A stretch of DNA of 60,773 bases from an uncultured Muribaculum sp. (GTDB lineage: Bacteria > Bacteroidota > Bacteroidia > Bacteroidales > Muribaculaceae): positions 1-60,773 of the forward strand of contig CAJTSJ010000017.1 of assembly GCA_910578785.1 (NCBI GenBank), given 5' to 3'. The notes beneath the pieces were generated by a model. That model saw only the letters and a list, made by a program, of their open reading frames with translations, made no database searches and was not told where the DNA came from. A program made the translations under genes and the position numbers. Positions within the stretch are counted from its first letter, which is position 1; each line of letters opens with the position of its first letter. Shown piece after piece: positions 8,434 to 17,717 of this stretch.

Positions 8434-11217
8434 ATGAAGCGTTTCTACATTTTGTGGCAACTTCTGATGTTGTGGCCTGCCTTGTGTATTGATGCACAGG
8501 TGATTACTACTACGCCTGCTATAGTACAGCGGACGAGTTCTCCGATAGTCATTACTTTCCATGCCGACCGTGGCAATAAGGGGATGGCGGGTATGACGGC
8601 CCGGGCCTCGGTTTATGCTCATACCGGTGTTATAATAAGCGGTTCGGGGGAATGGAGCCACGCATCGGCATGGCTTGACAATTCCGAGAAGTATAAAATG
8701 ACTTATGTGTCGGCCGACACCTGGCAACTGACCATACCGAGTATCGACGAGTATTACGGAACGACGCCGTCGGACGATGTGGTGAAGCTGGCGTTCGTAT
8801 TCCGCAACGCTACCGGCTCGAAGGAGGGCAAGGAGGCCGGGGGTGGCGACATATTCGTGGACGTATATCCCGATTCGGAACTTGAGATGACGTTCACTTC
8901 CGATGCCAAGTCTCAGATACTTACTTCTTCAACTACAGTAAACTTTACCGTCAATACGTCGGCAAAGGCCGACATGGCGCTTTATGTCAACTCTTTGGAG
9001 TCTAATCCGATAGCCTCGTTGGCTGATGCTACTTCGCTGACCACGGCTTATGAAATCAATGCTGTCGGCAACACTGACATTATTGCGAAATCGACGGCGC
9101 CGACGGGCATCGAGCGGATAGATACGCTTTCGTTCTGTATGCCCGGCGAACCTGTGGCCAAGGACTATCCCGGTGGTGTTCCCGAAATGGGTGCGGTGAC
9201 CAATGCCGACGGAAGCGTCACGTTCTGCCTGGGTGCTCCCGGCAAGCACAGTGCATTTTTAGTGGGGTCGTGGAACCGCTATCGGATTACCGAGAATCAG
9301 TATATGTATTATCAGGACTATGAAGGCAACCGTTACTTCTGGACCACTGTCGCAAATCTGAAACCCGACACTGACTACCCATATTATTATTATGTCGATG
9401 CGTCGCGAAGGGTAGGCGACCCATATGCCCGGCTTGTCCTTGATCCTTACAACGACCAGTACATACCGAAGGACGTATTCCCGAATCTGCCGGAATATCC
9501 TTCGGAGTTCGTGCAGAATGTTCCTCTGGCCGTGTACAATTCTTCGGCAGACAAGTATGACTGGAACGTGCCCGACTTCAAGGGTGTCGACCAGAGCCAC
9601 TTGATTATATATGAATTGCTTATCCGCGACTTTACCGGAACGGAGGGCGAGGCCTACGGAAGCGGAACGATAGCCGGCGTGATGTCGAAACTCGACTATC
9701 TGAAGGGGTTGGGTGTCAATGCCATAGAGTTGCTTCCTATAATGGAGTTCAACGGCAACAATTCCTGGGGCTACAATACTAACTTCTATTTTGCTCCGGA
9801 CAAGGCCTACGGAACGCCCGACGATTACCGCCGTCTGATAGACGCCATACATGAGAAGGGAATGGCTGTGATTCTTGACATCGTGTTTAACCAAAGTGAC
9901 GGACTGCATCCGTGGTACCAGCTTTACGACATCGCCTCAAATCCGTTCTACAATGGAACGGCTCCACATGCCTACAGCGTTCTGAACGACTGGAATCAGG
10001 ACAATCCGCTCGTACAGCGCCAGTTTAAGGATGCGCTTAAGTATTGGCTTGAGGCGTACAATGTCGACGGATTTCGTTTTGACCTCGTCAAAGGCCTCGG
10101 CTCCAACCAAAGCTACGATGCTATGTACAATCCTTCGACCAATACATGGTCGGGAGTGACCGATGAAAAGACCAACGCCTACAATGCATCGCGTGTGGCG
10201 CGGATGAAGGAGTTGCATACCGCCATGAAGGAGATAAAGCCTGACGCTTATTTCATAAACGAGAATCTCGCGGGAGCGAAGGAAGAAAACGAAATGGCCA
10301 AGGACGGGGAAACCAATTGGGCAAACATCAACTACGCATCGGCGCAGATGGCCATGGGCTATCAGGCGGGTGCCGACCTAAACCGCTTTTATGCCGTCAA
10401 CGACCAGCGCACGTGGGGCTCGACAGTCTCTTATGCCGAAAGCCACGACGAGGAGCGTCTGGCCTACAGGATAGCCCAGTCGGGCATAGCCGATGTCAAG
10501 GGCAATACAGTATTGTCGATGCGCCGTCTGGGTTCGGTTGGAGCCGTGATGCTGATGTCGCCGGGAGCGCACATGATATGGCAGTTCCAGGAATTCGGTG
10601 CCGACCAGACCACAAAGAATTCGACAGGCAACGATACGTCGCCCAAACGCGTGGTGTGGTCATATCTCGACGAGCAGAACCATGCCGGTCTTAAGAACAG
10701 CTATGCCGACCTTTGCGCTATCAGGTCGAAGTATTATGACATGTTTGATGAAAACGCTACAACTTCCATGCAGTGTAATTCGGTCAATTGGAATTCGGGA
10801 TATGTGATCGCGCTGACTAAAGGCTCCGACCAGATATTGCTTGCCGTCAATCCCGCGGTGTCGGGGGTAAAGGATGTCAAGCTTCCGGTCAATGACGCAT
10901 CGTCAAAGTATGAAGTGCTGTCGTCAAGCTACGGTGTCGCTGTCCCTGCCATGTCGGACGATGGAACTGTTTCGCTTCAAGCCGGAGCCTATGTGGTGTT
11001 CGGCTCCAAAGGCATGTCGGGACTTGACTCGGTTGCGGATGCCAACGGCAAGATTAAAGTTTACGGCGCCGAAGGCCGTATAGTGATTGAAGGCGACTAT
11101 GTGTCGGCCGATGTCTATGGGCTTGACGGACGTGCGGTCTATTCCCTTGACGGACTTGTCCCCGGGCTATACATTGTCGTTGTCGACGGACAGCCCTGCA
11201 AAGTTGCGGTCAGGTAA
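8434..11217 (+). CDS. secreted GH13 alpha-amylase-family glycoside hydrolase with type IX sorting-like C-terminal tail
   Basis: A 927-residue exported enzyme predicted to cleave alpha-glucans. Order: signal peptide (residues 1-22), about 230 residues of beta-rich N-terminal domains, an E-set/CBM48-like module with SVTFCLGAPGKHSAFLVGSWN, then the GH13 barrel from about residue 387. The nucleophile is Asp550 in GFRFDLVKG, the acid/base Glu610 in INENLAG, and the third acid Asp672 in SHDEER. Region I reads DIVFNQ where most GH13 enzymes have NH. The last 75 residues (VYGLDGRAVYS...PGLYIVVV) resemble a type IX secretion sorting domain, suggesting surface display or release through the Por system. 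The ATG at 8434 gives a normal signal peptide. It is not linked to a SusCD pair. Confidence 0.88.
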   Translation: MKRFYILWQLLMLWPALCIDAQVITTTPAIVQRTSSPIVITFHADRGNKGMAGMTARASVYAHTGVIISGSGEWSHASAWLDNSEKYKMTYVSADTWQLTIPSIDEYYGTTPSDDVVKLAFVFRNATGSKEGKEAGGGDIFVDVYPDSELEMTFTSDAKSQILTSSTTVNFTVNTSAKADMALYVNSLESNPIASLADATSLTTAYEINAVGNTDIIAKSTAPTGIERIDTLSFCMPGEPVAKDYPGGVPEMGAVTNADGSVTFCLGAPGKHSAFLVGSWNRYRITENQYMYYQDYEGNRYFWTTVANLKPDTDYPYYYYVDASRRVGDPYARLVLDPYNDQYIPKDVFPNLPEYPSEFVQNVPLAVYNSSADKYDWNVPDFKGVDQSHLIIYELLIRDFTGTEGEAYGSGTIAGVMSKLDYLKGLGVNAIELLPIMEFNGNNSWGYNTNFYFAPDKAYGTPDDYRRLIDAIHEKGMAVILDIVFNQSDGLHPWYQLYDIASNPFYNGTAPHAYSVLNDWNQDNPLVQRQFKDALKYWLEAYNVDGFRFDLVKGLGSNQSYDAMYNPSTNTWSGVTDEKTNAYNASRVARMKELHTAMKEIKPDAYFINENLAGAKEENEMAKDGETNWANINYASAQMAMGYQAGADLNRFYAVNDQRTWGSTVSYAESHDEERLAYRIAQSGIADVKGNTVLSMRRLGSVGAVMLMSPGAHMIWQFQEFGADQTTKNSTGNDTSPKRVVWSYLDEQNHAGLKNSYADLCAIRSKYYDMFDENATTSMQCNSVNWNSGYVIALTKGSDQILLAVNPAVSGVKDVKLPVNDASSKYEVLSSSYGVAVPAMSDDGTVSLQAGAYVVFGSKGMSGLDSVADANGKIKVYGAEGRIVIEGDYVSADVYGLDGRAVYSLDGLVPGLYIVVVDGQPCKVAVR

Positions 11218-11238
11218 GGCCGTAGCTTATTAACACAA

Positions 11239-11278
11239 AAATAAATACACCGCCTGATGATGAGCGGTGTATTTATTT
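11239..11278. terminator. bidirectional terminator between GH13 gene and rubrerythrin
   Basis: Perfect 15-bp stem AAATAAATACACCGC (11239-11253) / GCGGTGTATTTATTT (11264-11278) with a 10-nt loop. It is T-rich at the 3' side on either strand and sits between two convergent genes. Confidence 0.85.
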
Positions 11279-11302
11279 ATCATTTCGGAAGACGGCTTAC
11301 GG

Positions 11303-11890
11303 CTAAAGAATGTCGAGAGCCATATAGTGCTGATAGGGATGGTCGCATGCCGGGCAAACTTTTGGAGGCTCTGTGCCTTCAAATACGTAGCCGCATACGA
11401 GGCAACGCCATTTAATTGGCTGTTTACGCTTCCATACGGTTCCGTCCTTGACCTGTTTCAACAGAAGTTCGAAGCGTTCCTGATGATGGCGTTCGATTTC
11501 AGCTATTGCCCTGAAGTGTTCTGCTACTTCGGGAAAGCCTTCTTTGTCGGCCACCTTTGCCGCTTCAAGATACTGCTCTACACCTTCGGTGTATTCCTCT
11601 TCGATGGCATACTGAAGATTGGTGGCGGTGTCGCCTATAATGCCGGCATCGGGGTTAAGTGTGCACTCAACTTTGCCCCCTTCAAGGAATTTGAAGAAGA
11701 CTTTGCCGTGGCGAAGTTCGTTCGCGGCTGTTTCACGGAATATCTCGCCGATAGGGAAATAGTTCTCTTTGTCAGCCTGCTGTGCGTAATATGTATAGCG
11801 TGAGTAGGCTGCTGATTCACTTAAATACGCTTTGGTCAGGTTGACCTCGGTCTGCGTACCTTTAATGCTCTTTTTAGTGGAATTTGCCAT
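11303..11890 (-). CDS. rbr: rubrerythrin
   Basis: Cytoplasmic non-haem iron peroxidase of 195 residues protecting anaerobes from hydrogen peroxide. The N-terminal ferritin-like four-helix domain carries the di-iron ligands in ESAAYSRYTYYAQQA, ETAANELRHGKVF and EIERHHQERFE. The C-terminal rubredoxin domain has two Cys pairs, CLVCG and CPACDHPYQHY, that bind one iron. Length and domain order are those of classical rubrerythrin. It is a single-gene unit converging on the GH13 gene and separated by a bidirectional terminator. Confidence 0.97.
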   Translation of the reverse strand: MANSTKKSIKGTQTEVNLTKAYLSESAAYSRYTYYAQQADKENYFPIGEIFRETAANELRHGKVFFKFLEGGKVECTLNPDAGIIGDTATNLQYAIEEEYTEGVEQYLEAAKVADKEGFPEVAEHFRAIAEIERHHQERFELLLKQVKDGTVWKRKQPIKWRCLVCGYVFEGTEPPKVCPACDHPYQHYMALDIL

Positions 11891-12032
11891 AGCTAAAAAT
11901 ATATTTTTATAAGATTAAACTTTCTACCCAATATAACAATGGCATCCGTAAAAAGTTGGCTATTCGGCCATTTTGTGTATTTATGCGCGCCATAAAAGCT
12001 CGCTGTTCACAGCCCGGGGTGAGGTAATAGTT

Positions 12033-12072
12033 AAGGCTGTCGGCGAGAGATATGATTGTCGCCGACAGCCTT
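12033..12072 (-). terminator. hairpin downstream of the MFS transporter
   Basis: Perfect 14-bp stem AAGGCTGTCGGCGA (12033-12046) / TCGCCGACAGCCTT (12059-12072). It lies 28 nt after the transporter stop codon on the minus strand. The T-run is poor, so termination is likely but not certain. Confidence 0.65.
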
Positions 12073-12099
12073 GGTGTAATGTTGTGCAGATGTGAAAAA

Positions 12100-13539
12100 T
12101 TATTCGTTGTCGAGGCCCTCCGACTCGAATACCTCTTCCTCCTTGTTCTTGACGATGTTGGGAAGTTCGAGTCCGTAATGCTTCTTGGCATCGAGCGCTT
12201 TAAGGATAAGGCCGAAAATCAATGCAAGCACACCCAGCGATGCAAACAGTAGCATCGGGTTGGTGTAGTCATATTTCATCGGGTCGGTCACTCCGGGATT
12301 GGATGCAGTCAGCACTTTGCCGATGAGTATGGGGAATAGTGCCAGACCGATGTTCTGTACCCAGAAAATCAGAGAGTAGGCGCTTCCGAGAAAACGCGCG
12401 TCCATAATCTTGGGGATAGAGGGCCAGAGTGCGGCGGGAACGAGCGAGAACGAAATGCCCAGCACTATGATGGCCGAGAAGGCGATGGCGGCGCTTGGGT
12501 ATGCGGGTACGACAAGCGCAAAGGTCAGGTGGCAGACGATCATCAATATGGCTCCGATTATGAGCATGGTAGCTCCTTTGCCTTTATGGTCGAGGAACAT
12601 GCCCAAAAGCGGAGTGATGACGGCCGCGCCTACAGGGAACCACCGGAAAATGTCGGACGCTGTAGTGGCGTCGATTCCGAGGTTGCACTGGAGCATGTTG
12701 GCGGCGTAGCGCTGGAACGGGAATATGGCCGAGTAGTAGAGCACGCAGAGCAGGGCGATGATCCAGAACAGACGGCTACGGAATATGTTGGCCACGTCGC
12801 TCAATTTGAACTCCTCTTCGGCAGTGTCGGTGCTTTTATTGCTTCCAAGCTCCTTGTCGAGTGTGCGGTCCATGAATGTGAACACTACGTAGCTCAACAG
12901 TCCGATAAACAGCAGTGCGGTGCAGAATCCTACAGGAATGACTACCGTGGGGTCGTCCTTGCCCATCCATTCGGCGAGTCGGGGCGAGATGGAGAATATG
13001 GCGAACACGCCGAAACGCGCCAATGCCATCTCAAGACCCATGGCCAGAGCCATCTCCTTGCCTTCAAACCACTTGGCCAGGACTTTTGAAACGGTGATGC
13101 CCGCCATTTCGCAACCGCAACCGAATATCATGAATCCGAAGGCGGCAAGCTTGGCACTGCCGGGGAAGTCGGTCCACCATGAATTGAGCCACTGTTCCAG
13201 TGCGGTTCCCTGAAACCAGTCGCTGATGGCATAGAACTTGATGCATGCGCCTATGACCATGACCGAGGCCGACAGCGTTCCGGTAAAGCGTACTCCCATC
13301 TTGTCGAGGATGATACCGGCAAGAATCAGGAAACCGAATACGTTGAGGATATACTCCGCTCCGGCATAGTAGCCGAATGCGTCGGGGGTCCATCCGCGCT
13401 GCGTCTCGATAAGCGACTGCAACGGCGACATTACGTCGACAAACATGTAGGCAAACAGCATCATAAGGGCCACGAGTATAAGTGCGGTCCATCGAGCCCA
13501 TGCCTTGTCGTTAAGTGCTTTTGTTACTTTTTCTGTCAT
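12100..13539 (-). CDS. MFS transporter (MFSD1/NarK-like fold)
   Basis: A 479-residue inner-membrane carrier with about 12 hydrophobic segments and a central acidic loop around KSTDTAEEEFKLSDV (between helices 6 and 7). Motif A of the superfamily is recognisable in GIILDKMGVRFTG after helix 2. A related motif LGMFLDHKGKGATML sits in the second half. It resembles Bacteroidota MFS proteins annotated as nitrate/nitrite-type or MFSD1-like, but nothing in the sequence fixes the substrate and there is no nitrate-metabolism gene nearby. The C-terminus ends in an acidic cytoplasmic tail. A TACTTTTG promoter element lies 66-73 nt upstream without a clear -33 box. Confidence 0.85.
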   Translation of the reverse strand: MTEKVTKALNDKAWARWTALILVALMMLFAYMFVDVMSPLQSLIETQRGWTPDAFGYYAGAEYILNVFGFLILAGIILDKMGVRFTGTLSASVMVIGACIKFYAISDWFQGTALEQWLNSWWTDFPGSAKLAAFGFMIFGCGCEMAGITVSKVLAKWFEGKEMALAMGLEMALARFGVFAIFSISPRLAEWMGKDDPTVVIPVGFCTALLFIGLLSYVVFTFMDRTLDKELGSNKSTDTAEEEFKLSDVANIFRSRLFWIIALLCVLYYSAIFPFQRYAANMLQCNLGIDATTASDIFRWFPVGAAVITPLLGMFLDHKGKGATMLIIGAILMIVCHLTFALVVPAYPSAAIAFSAIIVLGISFSLVPAALWPSIPKIMDARFLGSAYSLIFWVQNIGLALFPILIGKVLTASNPGVTDPMKYDYTNPMLLFASLGVLALIFGLILKALDAKKHYGLELPNIVKNKEEEVFESEGLDNE

Positions 13540-13677
13540 TGCAAAATACTATAATTGATTGATTTGTTAAATGTCTTTTTTTCAAACGATGCTTTTATTT
13601 GGTACAAAAGTACATAAAATCGCGCTAATGACAGATATTTTACGTAATTTCGTGACGTAGTTCCATAAAAATATGTC

Positions 13678-14802
13678 ATGAATTCATCTCGTCCATATAC
13701 ATTTGACCGTGTTGTCAGGATGGTAATAACTGCTTTGGTGTCGTTCGCCGCCATCTGGCTCATATATCGTCTGCGCAGTGTGCTTTTGCCGTTTTGCGTT
13801 GCCGTGCTGATAGCGTATTTGCTGGAGCCGTTTGTGCAGTTCAACCGTAACCTGTTGAAGCTCAAAGGCAGGGTGGTAGCCATATTCGTTACCTTGTTTG
13901 AAGTTACCTTCATGTTCGGGTTGCTGTGCTATTTTGTTGTGCCTATGATTACGTCGGAAATGACCCACATGGCACATCTTCTTAAGGTCTATTCGTCGTC
14001 GGAGCTGAACACTCCTTTTCTGCCTGAAGGCGTGCATTCGATGATAAAGAAATATGTCGACTTCGAGTCGATATCGCAGTTGATTCTGCACCATGAAGAC
14101 CAGGTCAAGTTGTTCGAGAATGTCATAAGCTCCACATGGTCTGTGCTCACGAGCGGTATCAGCATGATAATAGGGCTTCTGAGCTGGTTCATAGTGTTTC
14201 TCTACGTCATATTCATAATGCTCGACTATGAGAGGCTGTCGAAGACGTTGCGTCACATGGTGCCCCCTTCGTCGCGCCAGATAGTGTTCCGTATATGCAA
14301 CGATGTCCAGGAGTCGATGAACCATTATTTCCGTGGACAGGCGTTGGTGGCATTCTGCGTGGGAGTGCTGTTCAGCATCGGATTCATGATTATAGGCATG
14401 CCATTGGCGCTCGTGCTCGGAATGTTTATCGGATTGCTCAACATGGTGCCTTACCTGCAGTTGGTCTCGATAATCCCCACTACGTTGCTGTGTCTGGTAT
14501 GTTCAGTCGATTCGGGCATCGATTTCTGGGTTATATTCTGGGAGTGCATGGCCGTGTACTGCGTGGTGCAGGCCATACAGGATCTGATTCTGACTCCGAA
14601 AATTATGGGAAAGGCCATGGGGCTGAATCCGGCCATCATCCTGCTCTCGCTGTCGATATGGGGCAGTTTGCTCGGTTTCCTCGGATTGATTATCGCACTG
14701 CCTCTGACTACGCTTCTGCTTGCATACTACGACGAGTACATCACTATCTTGCAGAATCGCCAGGCAACCGACGGTGGTGGCTCGCCTGATATGGAGCCGT
14801 AG
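13678..14802 (+). CDS. AI-2E family transporter (PerM-like)
   Basis: Integral membrane protein of 374 residues with seven to eight hydrophobic segments. The N-terminal pair includes LLPFCVAVLIAYLLEPFV. A long soluble middle region contains the VPPSSRQIVFRICNDVQESMNHYFRGQ segment typical of the family. The C-terminal block runs from GLLNMVPYLQ to GSLLGFLGLIIALPLTTLLL. The family name comes from E. coli TqsA, but most members have no demonstrated autoinducer export and others are ion antiporters, so function is unassigned. luxS lies 21 kb away and gives no operon link. It converges with the DUF3943 gene at 10 nt. Confidence 0.88.
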   Translation: MNSSRPYTFDRVVRMVITALVSFAAIWLIYRLRSVLLPFCVAVLIAYLLEPFVQFNRNLLKLKGRVVAIFVTLFEVTFMFGLLCYFVVPMITSEMTHMAHLLKVYSSSELNTPFLPEGVHSMIKKYVDFESISQLILHHEDQVKLFENVISSTWSVLTSGISMIIGLLSWFIVFLYVIFIMLDYERLSKTLRHMVPPSSRQIVFRICNDVQESMNHYFRGQALVAFCVGVLFSIGFMIIGMPLALVLGMFIGLLNMVPYLQLVSIIPTTLLCLVCSVDSGIDFWVIFWECMAVYCVVQAIQDLILTPKIMGKAMGLNPAIILLSLSIWGSLLGFLGLIIALPLTTLLLAYYDEYITILQNRQATDGGGSPDMEP

Positions 14803-14812
14803 ACCTGTCGGG

Positions 14813-15802
14813 TCAGAACACCACCTTTACCGAGAATCCGTGGGTACACCCGGGGATGCCGGGTATGAACGATGACCTGACGTCGACCGACGAACCGCGC
14901 CTCGGGGGCAGGTCGGCAAGTTCGCTGTCGGCCACGGGGTTTTTCCGCCCCAGATGCAGTTTGCGCTCAGGGCTTCCGCGGAACAGGTCTATCACCTCGT
15001 TGACCGGGTCGATGAGAAACACTGCGGCGTTGCCTAAAATCCTCGAACCGAGCAGGGTATAGTCGTTCCTGACTATATGGCGCTTGGCGTGGTAGAAACC
15101 TTCGCCTATGAAGCTTCCGATGATAGGTGTGATGAGAAGGTCCTGTATCGACGGACGTTCCATGAAGGCCTCGATGCCATATTCCCATCCTATGGTCGAA
15201 ATGCAGGCGCAGTATAGGAGCGAACGCCAGTAGTTGAATCCGCACGTCCTGGCCGACATGAAGTAGACGGCTCCTGCGTAGGGGTGGAGCACATAGTTGA
15301 AGATAATCTTGTCGTGGTCCCACTCCGGACCGCGGACGAAGACGTTGCGGTACCATCGCTTGAGCGGAGGAGTCTTCTGTAGCGACGCACGGTTCCATGA
15401 AGTGGCGTCTTCGGGAAGACATTCAAGCACAAACAGGGTAGACACGAACGTACCTGCCAGAACCGCGGTGTTGACCCACATACGCTTCCACTGTGGAATG
15501 TTCAGATTCAGGGAGTAGGGCTTGGTGTAGATTGACGGCACCATCTTCTTTTGGAGCCTGACGGCTTCTTCGTCGATGAAACCCGAGGATACGGATGTCA
15601 GAGAGTCGGACATGGCATTCAGCCGGACCAGGGCTGTCGAGTCTTCACTGACGGCATATTCGTTTATCGCGGTCATGCAGGTTGTGGCCGATATCGAGTC
15701 GCCGGTCTCGACCATAAGTGAATCGGTCGTTGACTCTGTGGCCGAGGCCTTGAATGACAGCATTAACAGCAGAGCCAATGTCGGTGTTTTAAATAGTTTC
15801 AT
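14813..15802 (-). CDS. DUF3943-domain protein, exported
   Basis: A 329-residue protein. The start at ATG 15802 gives a standard signal peptide (MKLFKTPTLALLLMLSFKASA) preceded by a GAGGAAGAG purine stretch. The longer frame to 15871 has no export signal at its front. After a low-complexity Ser/Thr-rich segment, the DUF3943 core begins near NIPQWKRMWVNTAVLAG. It contains hydrophobic hairpins and HPYAGAVYFMSAR, STIGWEYGIEAFMERPS and IGEGFYHAKRHIV. Family members are predicted membrane-associated proteins of unknown role in Bacteroidota. It may share a transcript with porQ, which ends 110 nt upstream. Function unknown. Confidence 0.8.
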   Translation of the reverse strand: MKLFKTPTLALLLMLSFKASATESTTDSLMVETGDSISATTCMTAINEYAVSEDSTALVRLNAMSDSLTSVSSGFIDEEAVRLQKKMVPSIYTKPYSLNLNIPQWKRMWVNTAVLAGTFVSTLFVLECLPEDATSWNRASLQKTPPLKRWYRNVFVRGPEWDHDKIIFNYVLHPYAGAVYFMSARTCGFNYWRSLLYCACISTIGWEYGIEAFMERPSIQDLLITPIIGSFIGEGFYHAKRHIVRNDYTLLGSRILGNAAVFLIDPVNEVIDLFRGSPERKLHLGRKNPVADSELADLPPRRGSSVDVRSSFIPGIPGCTHGFSVKVVF

Positions 15803-15912
15803 CTCTTCCTCGATTAAAAAAACATTCGTTGAAACATAGGCTTCTATATTTAAAACGAATGCCGGGGACAAGGGTTCACGCTACCCTCCTAAGTTATCTG
15901 GCCTTTATGGTG

Positions 15913-16932
15913 TCAGAATTGGAAGAGTCGGGTAGTGAGGTTGAGCATGAAAGTGGTGGCTCCGGTATGTGGCTGTGACATGGCTACTCCTATGCCGAAG
16001 CGTTTGACGTTGATGCCGGCGCCGATTGAGAATCCCGACAGGAAACTGCGCTGATACGTGGCCATGTCGGTACGTGTCTTATAGTTGTAGCCGAGGCCGA
16101 TGTAGAATCGGTCGGAAGGCATGTATTCGACGGCAAACACCAGATGGCGGAAAAGGTTTGAGGCGAAGGAGTCCTTTATCTTTGTCTCCGACGTTTCCGA
16201 GCCGTCACCGCTGTCGTAGTAAGGCAGATGCCATTTGGTCAGGTTCCAGGCGGTGACTGAGAGCCTCAGTGGCACGTCGGCGAGCATCTTGCTCCATCCT
16301 ATGCGCACATCTATGGGAAGTCGGTCGTATGACTCGTTGAAGCGCTTGACCTGTCCGCCCAGATTGGCCGCTACGAGCGAAAGCGACATGTCGCGCTCGT
16401 CGTCATAGTAGTTTATGCCCAGGTCGGCGGCAAGTGCGAATGCCGAATACTCGTCGTAGGCCGAATAAATGCCCTTGAGCGAGATTCCGCCACGCAGGCG
16501 GTCGGTGATATCGTGGCTGTAGCTGACCGACAGAAACATGTCCTTAGCCGAGAATGTTCCGGTAAGGTTTCCGGAAATGTCGGCGCCCTTCATTTCGCCA
16601 TATCCGAAATATTGCATGCCGACCGACCATGCCGAGCGTTCGCCGGCGCCGAATCCGTAGCGTGCTCCGGCAAAATTTGCTTCGCCCACGTACTTCATGT
16701 AGTTTACGGCAAGCTGTCCGTCAAACTCCGGTCCGAGGAGTGCCGGATTCTGGTCGATAGTGGATATGTCGTCATCGACAAGCGACACATTGACGCCCCC
16801 CAGACCGTAGATGTGGCTTGAAGCCGTGTGGTTCAGGAAGTTGTAGGCGGTGGTCCCGTCGACGGCATGCGCTGTCAGCGGGATGCCTGATATGGCGGTG
16901 GCGGTGGCCAAGATGACGTTTCGTATATCCAT
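15913..16932 (-). CDS. porQ: type IX secretion system protein PorQ
   Basis: Outer-membrane beta-barrel of 339 residues in the FadL-like PorV/PorQ family. Visible features: an N-terminal export signal ending near AHAVDG, the conserved plug-like segment YGLGGVNVSLVDDDISTIDQNPALL, regularly alternating strands with aromatic turns, and a C-terminal Phe (LTTRLFQF) as expected for BAM recognition. PorQ takes part in the attachment complex that handles proteins with type IX C-terminal signals. That fits the GH13 enzyme at 8434, which carries such a tail. Single gene, with the DUF3943 gene following on the same strand. Confidence 0.87.
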   Translation of the reverse strand: MDIRNVILATATAISGIPLTAHAVDGTTAYNFLNHTASSHIYGLGGVNVSLVDDDISTIDQNPALLGPEFDGQLAVNYMKYVGEANFAGARYGFGAGERSAWSVGMQYFGYGEMKGADISGNLTGTFSAKDMFLSVSYSHDITDRLRGGISLKGIYSAYDEYSAFALAADLGINYYDDERDMSLSLVAANLGGQVKRFNESYDRLPIDVRIGWSKMLADVPLRLSVTAWNLTKWHLPYYDSGDGSETSETKIKDSFASNLFRHLVFAVEYMPSDRFYIGLGYNYKTRTDMATYQRSFLSGFSIGAGINVKRFGIGVAMSQPHTGATTFMLNLTTRLFQF

Positions 16933-17105
16933 TACTTTTATATTAACGAGCGGTGTGTTGTCATATTGCGTGGAACGGTGCTATTTTTTGCCCGACGGCG
17001 CTCTTACGGAGGCTCATGTCGGATGTTGAATGCGGCAATCCGCCCCTTCTAAATGTCAATAAATCTTTAACATCCCTAAACTTAGCCAAATATCGCCCCT
17101 ATACC

Positions 17106-17136
17106 TTGGAATTAACATTTACGCTGTTTATATTTG
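17106..17136 (+). promoter_or_regulatory. promoter of the TonB-domain gene
   Basis: TTG (17106-17108), 20-nt spacer, TATATTTG (17129-17136). Expected start near 17143, about 14 nt before the ATG. Confidence 0.65.
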
Positions 17137-17156
17137 CAACAGATTAAGTTCATATT

Positions 17157-17642
17157 ATGCTTATACCAAAGAAAAATAAAATACTCCTGCTCGTCGTTCT
17201 GCTGACGGCAATATCGTTCAATGTATCGGCCCAGATGCGCCGAATCAATCTGCACACCACGTCGCAGACTCTTGCGATGACTGACATACACACTGTCCCG
17301 CAGATGTATGTGGGCGAGACCATAGAGGCTTATGACTGCGACATGGTCGACGTACCGCCGACATTTCCCGGTGGCTACGGAGCTTTGGTACAATACATCA
17401 ACTCTACGCGGGAATACCCACAGAAGGCTTACAACGACGGCGTACACGGACGCGTGCTCTGTTCGTTCATAGTCCAGCCCGACGGTTCGATAACCCACGT
17501 CAATGTGCTCAAGAGCGTTGAGCCGTCGCTTGACCGCGAGGCTGTCAGGATTCTTGACAAGATGCCTAAATGGGAGGCGGGCAGACTCGACGGAAACAAT
17601 GTCCCGGTCATCTGCATATTCCCGGTCAACTTCAGGCTGTAG
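17157..17642 (+). CDS. small TonB C-terminal-domain protein
   Basis: A 161-residue exported protein with an N-terminal hydrophobic segment (ILLLVVLLTAISFNVSA) that may be a signal peptide or membrane anchor. The C-terminal TonB domain has VPPTFPGGYGALVQYIN near its start, then YPQKAYNDGVHGRVLCSFIVQPDGSI, VLKSVEPSLDREAVRILDKMPKW and PVICIFPVNFRL. The long Pro-rich spacer of a classical TonB is missing, as in the stand-alone energy-transducer-like proteins common in Bacteroidota. It could interact with SusC-type receptors or regulators. Monocistronic, with its own promoter and terminator. Confidence 0.88.
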   Translation: MLIPKKNKILLLVVLLTAISFNVSAQMRRINLHTTSQTLAMTDIHTVPQMYVGETIEAYDCDMVDVPPTFPGGYGALVQYINSTREYPQKAYNDGVHGRVLCSFIVQPDGSITHVNVLKSVEPSLDREAVRILDKMPKWEAGRLDGNNVPVICIFPVNFRL

Positions 17643-17676
17643 GGATATTTCACCGGCGTTATACAGGACACATACA

Positions 17677-17717
17677 CGGAGGCACCATTCACATGAGCGG
17701 TGCCTCCGCGTTTTTTT
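17677..17717 (+). terminator. terminator of the TonB-domain gene
   Basis: Perfect 10-bp stem CGGAGGCACC (17677-17686) / GGTGCCTCCG (17699-17708), then CG and seven T (17711-17717). The T-run abuts the left end of the MITE-like element. Confidence 0.88.

Noticed and set aside
13678..14802. Reading the AI-2E family gene as the AI-2 exporter partner of luxS
   Set aside because: The genes are more than 20 kb apart, and the family name does not establish autoinducer transport.
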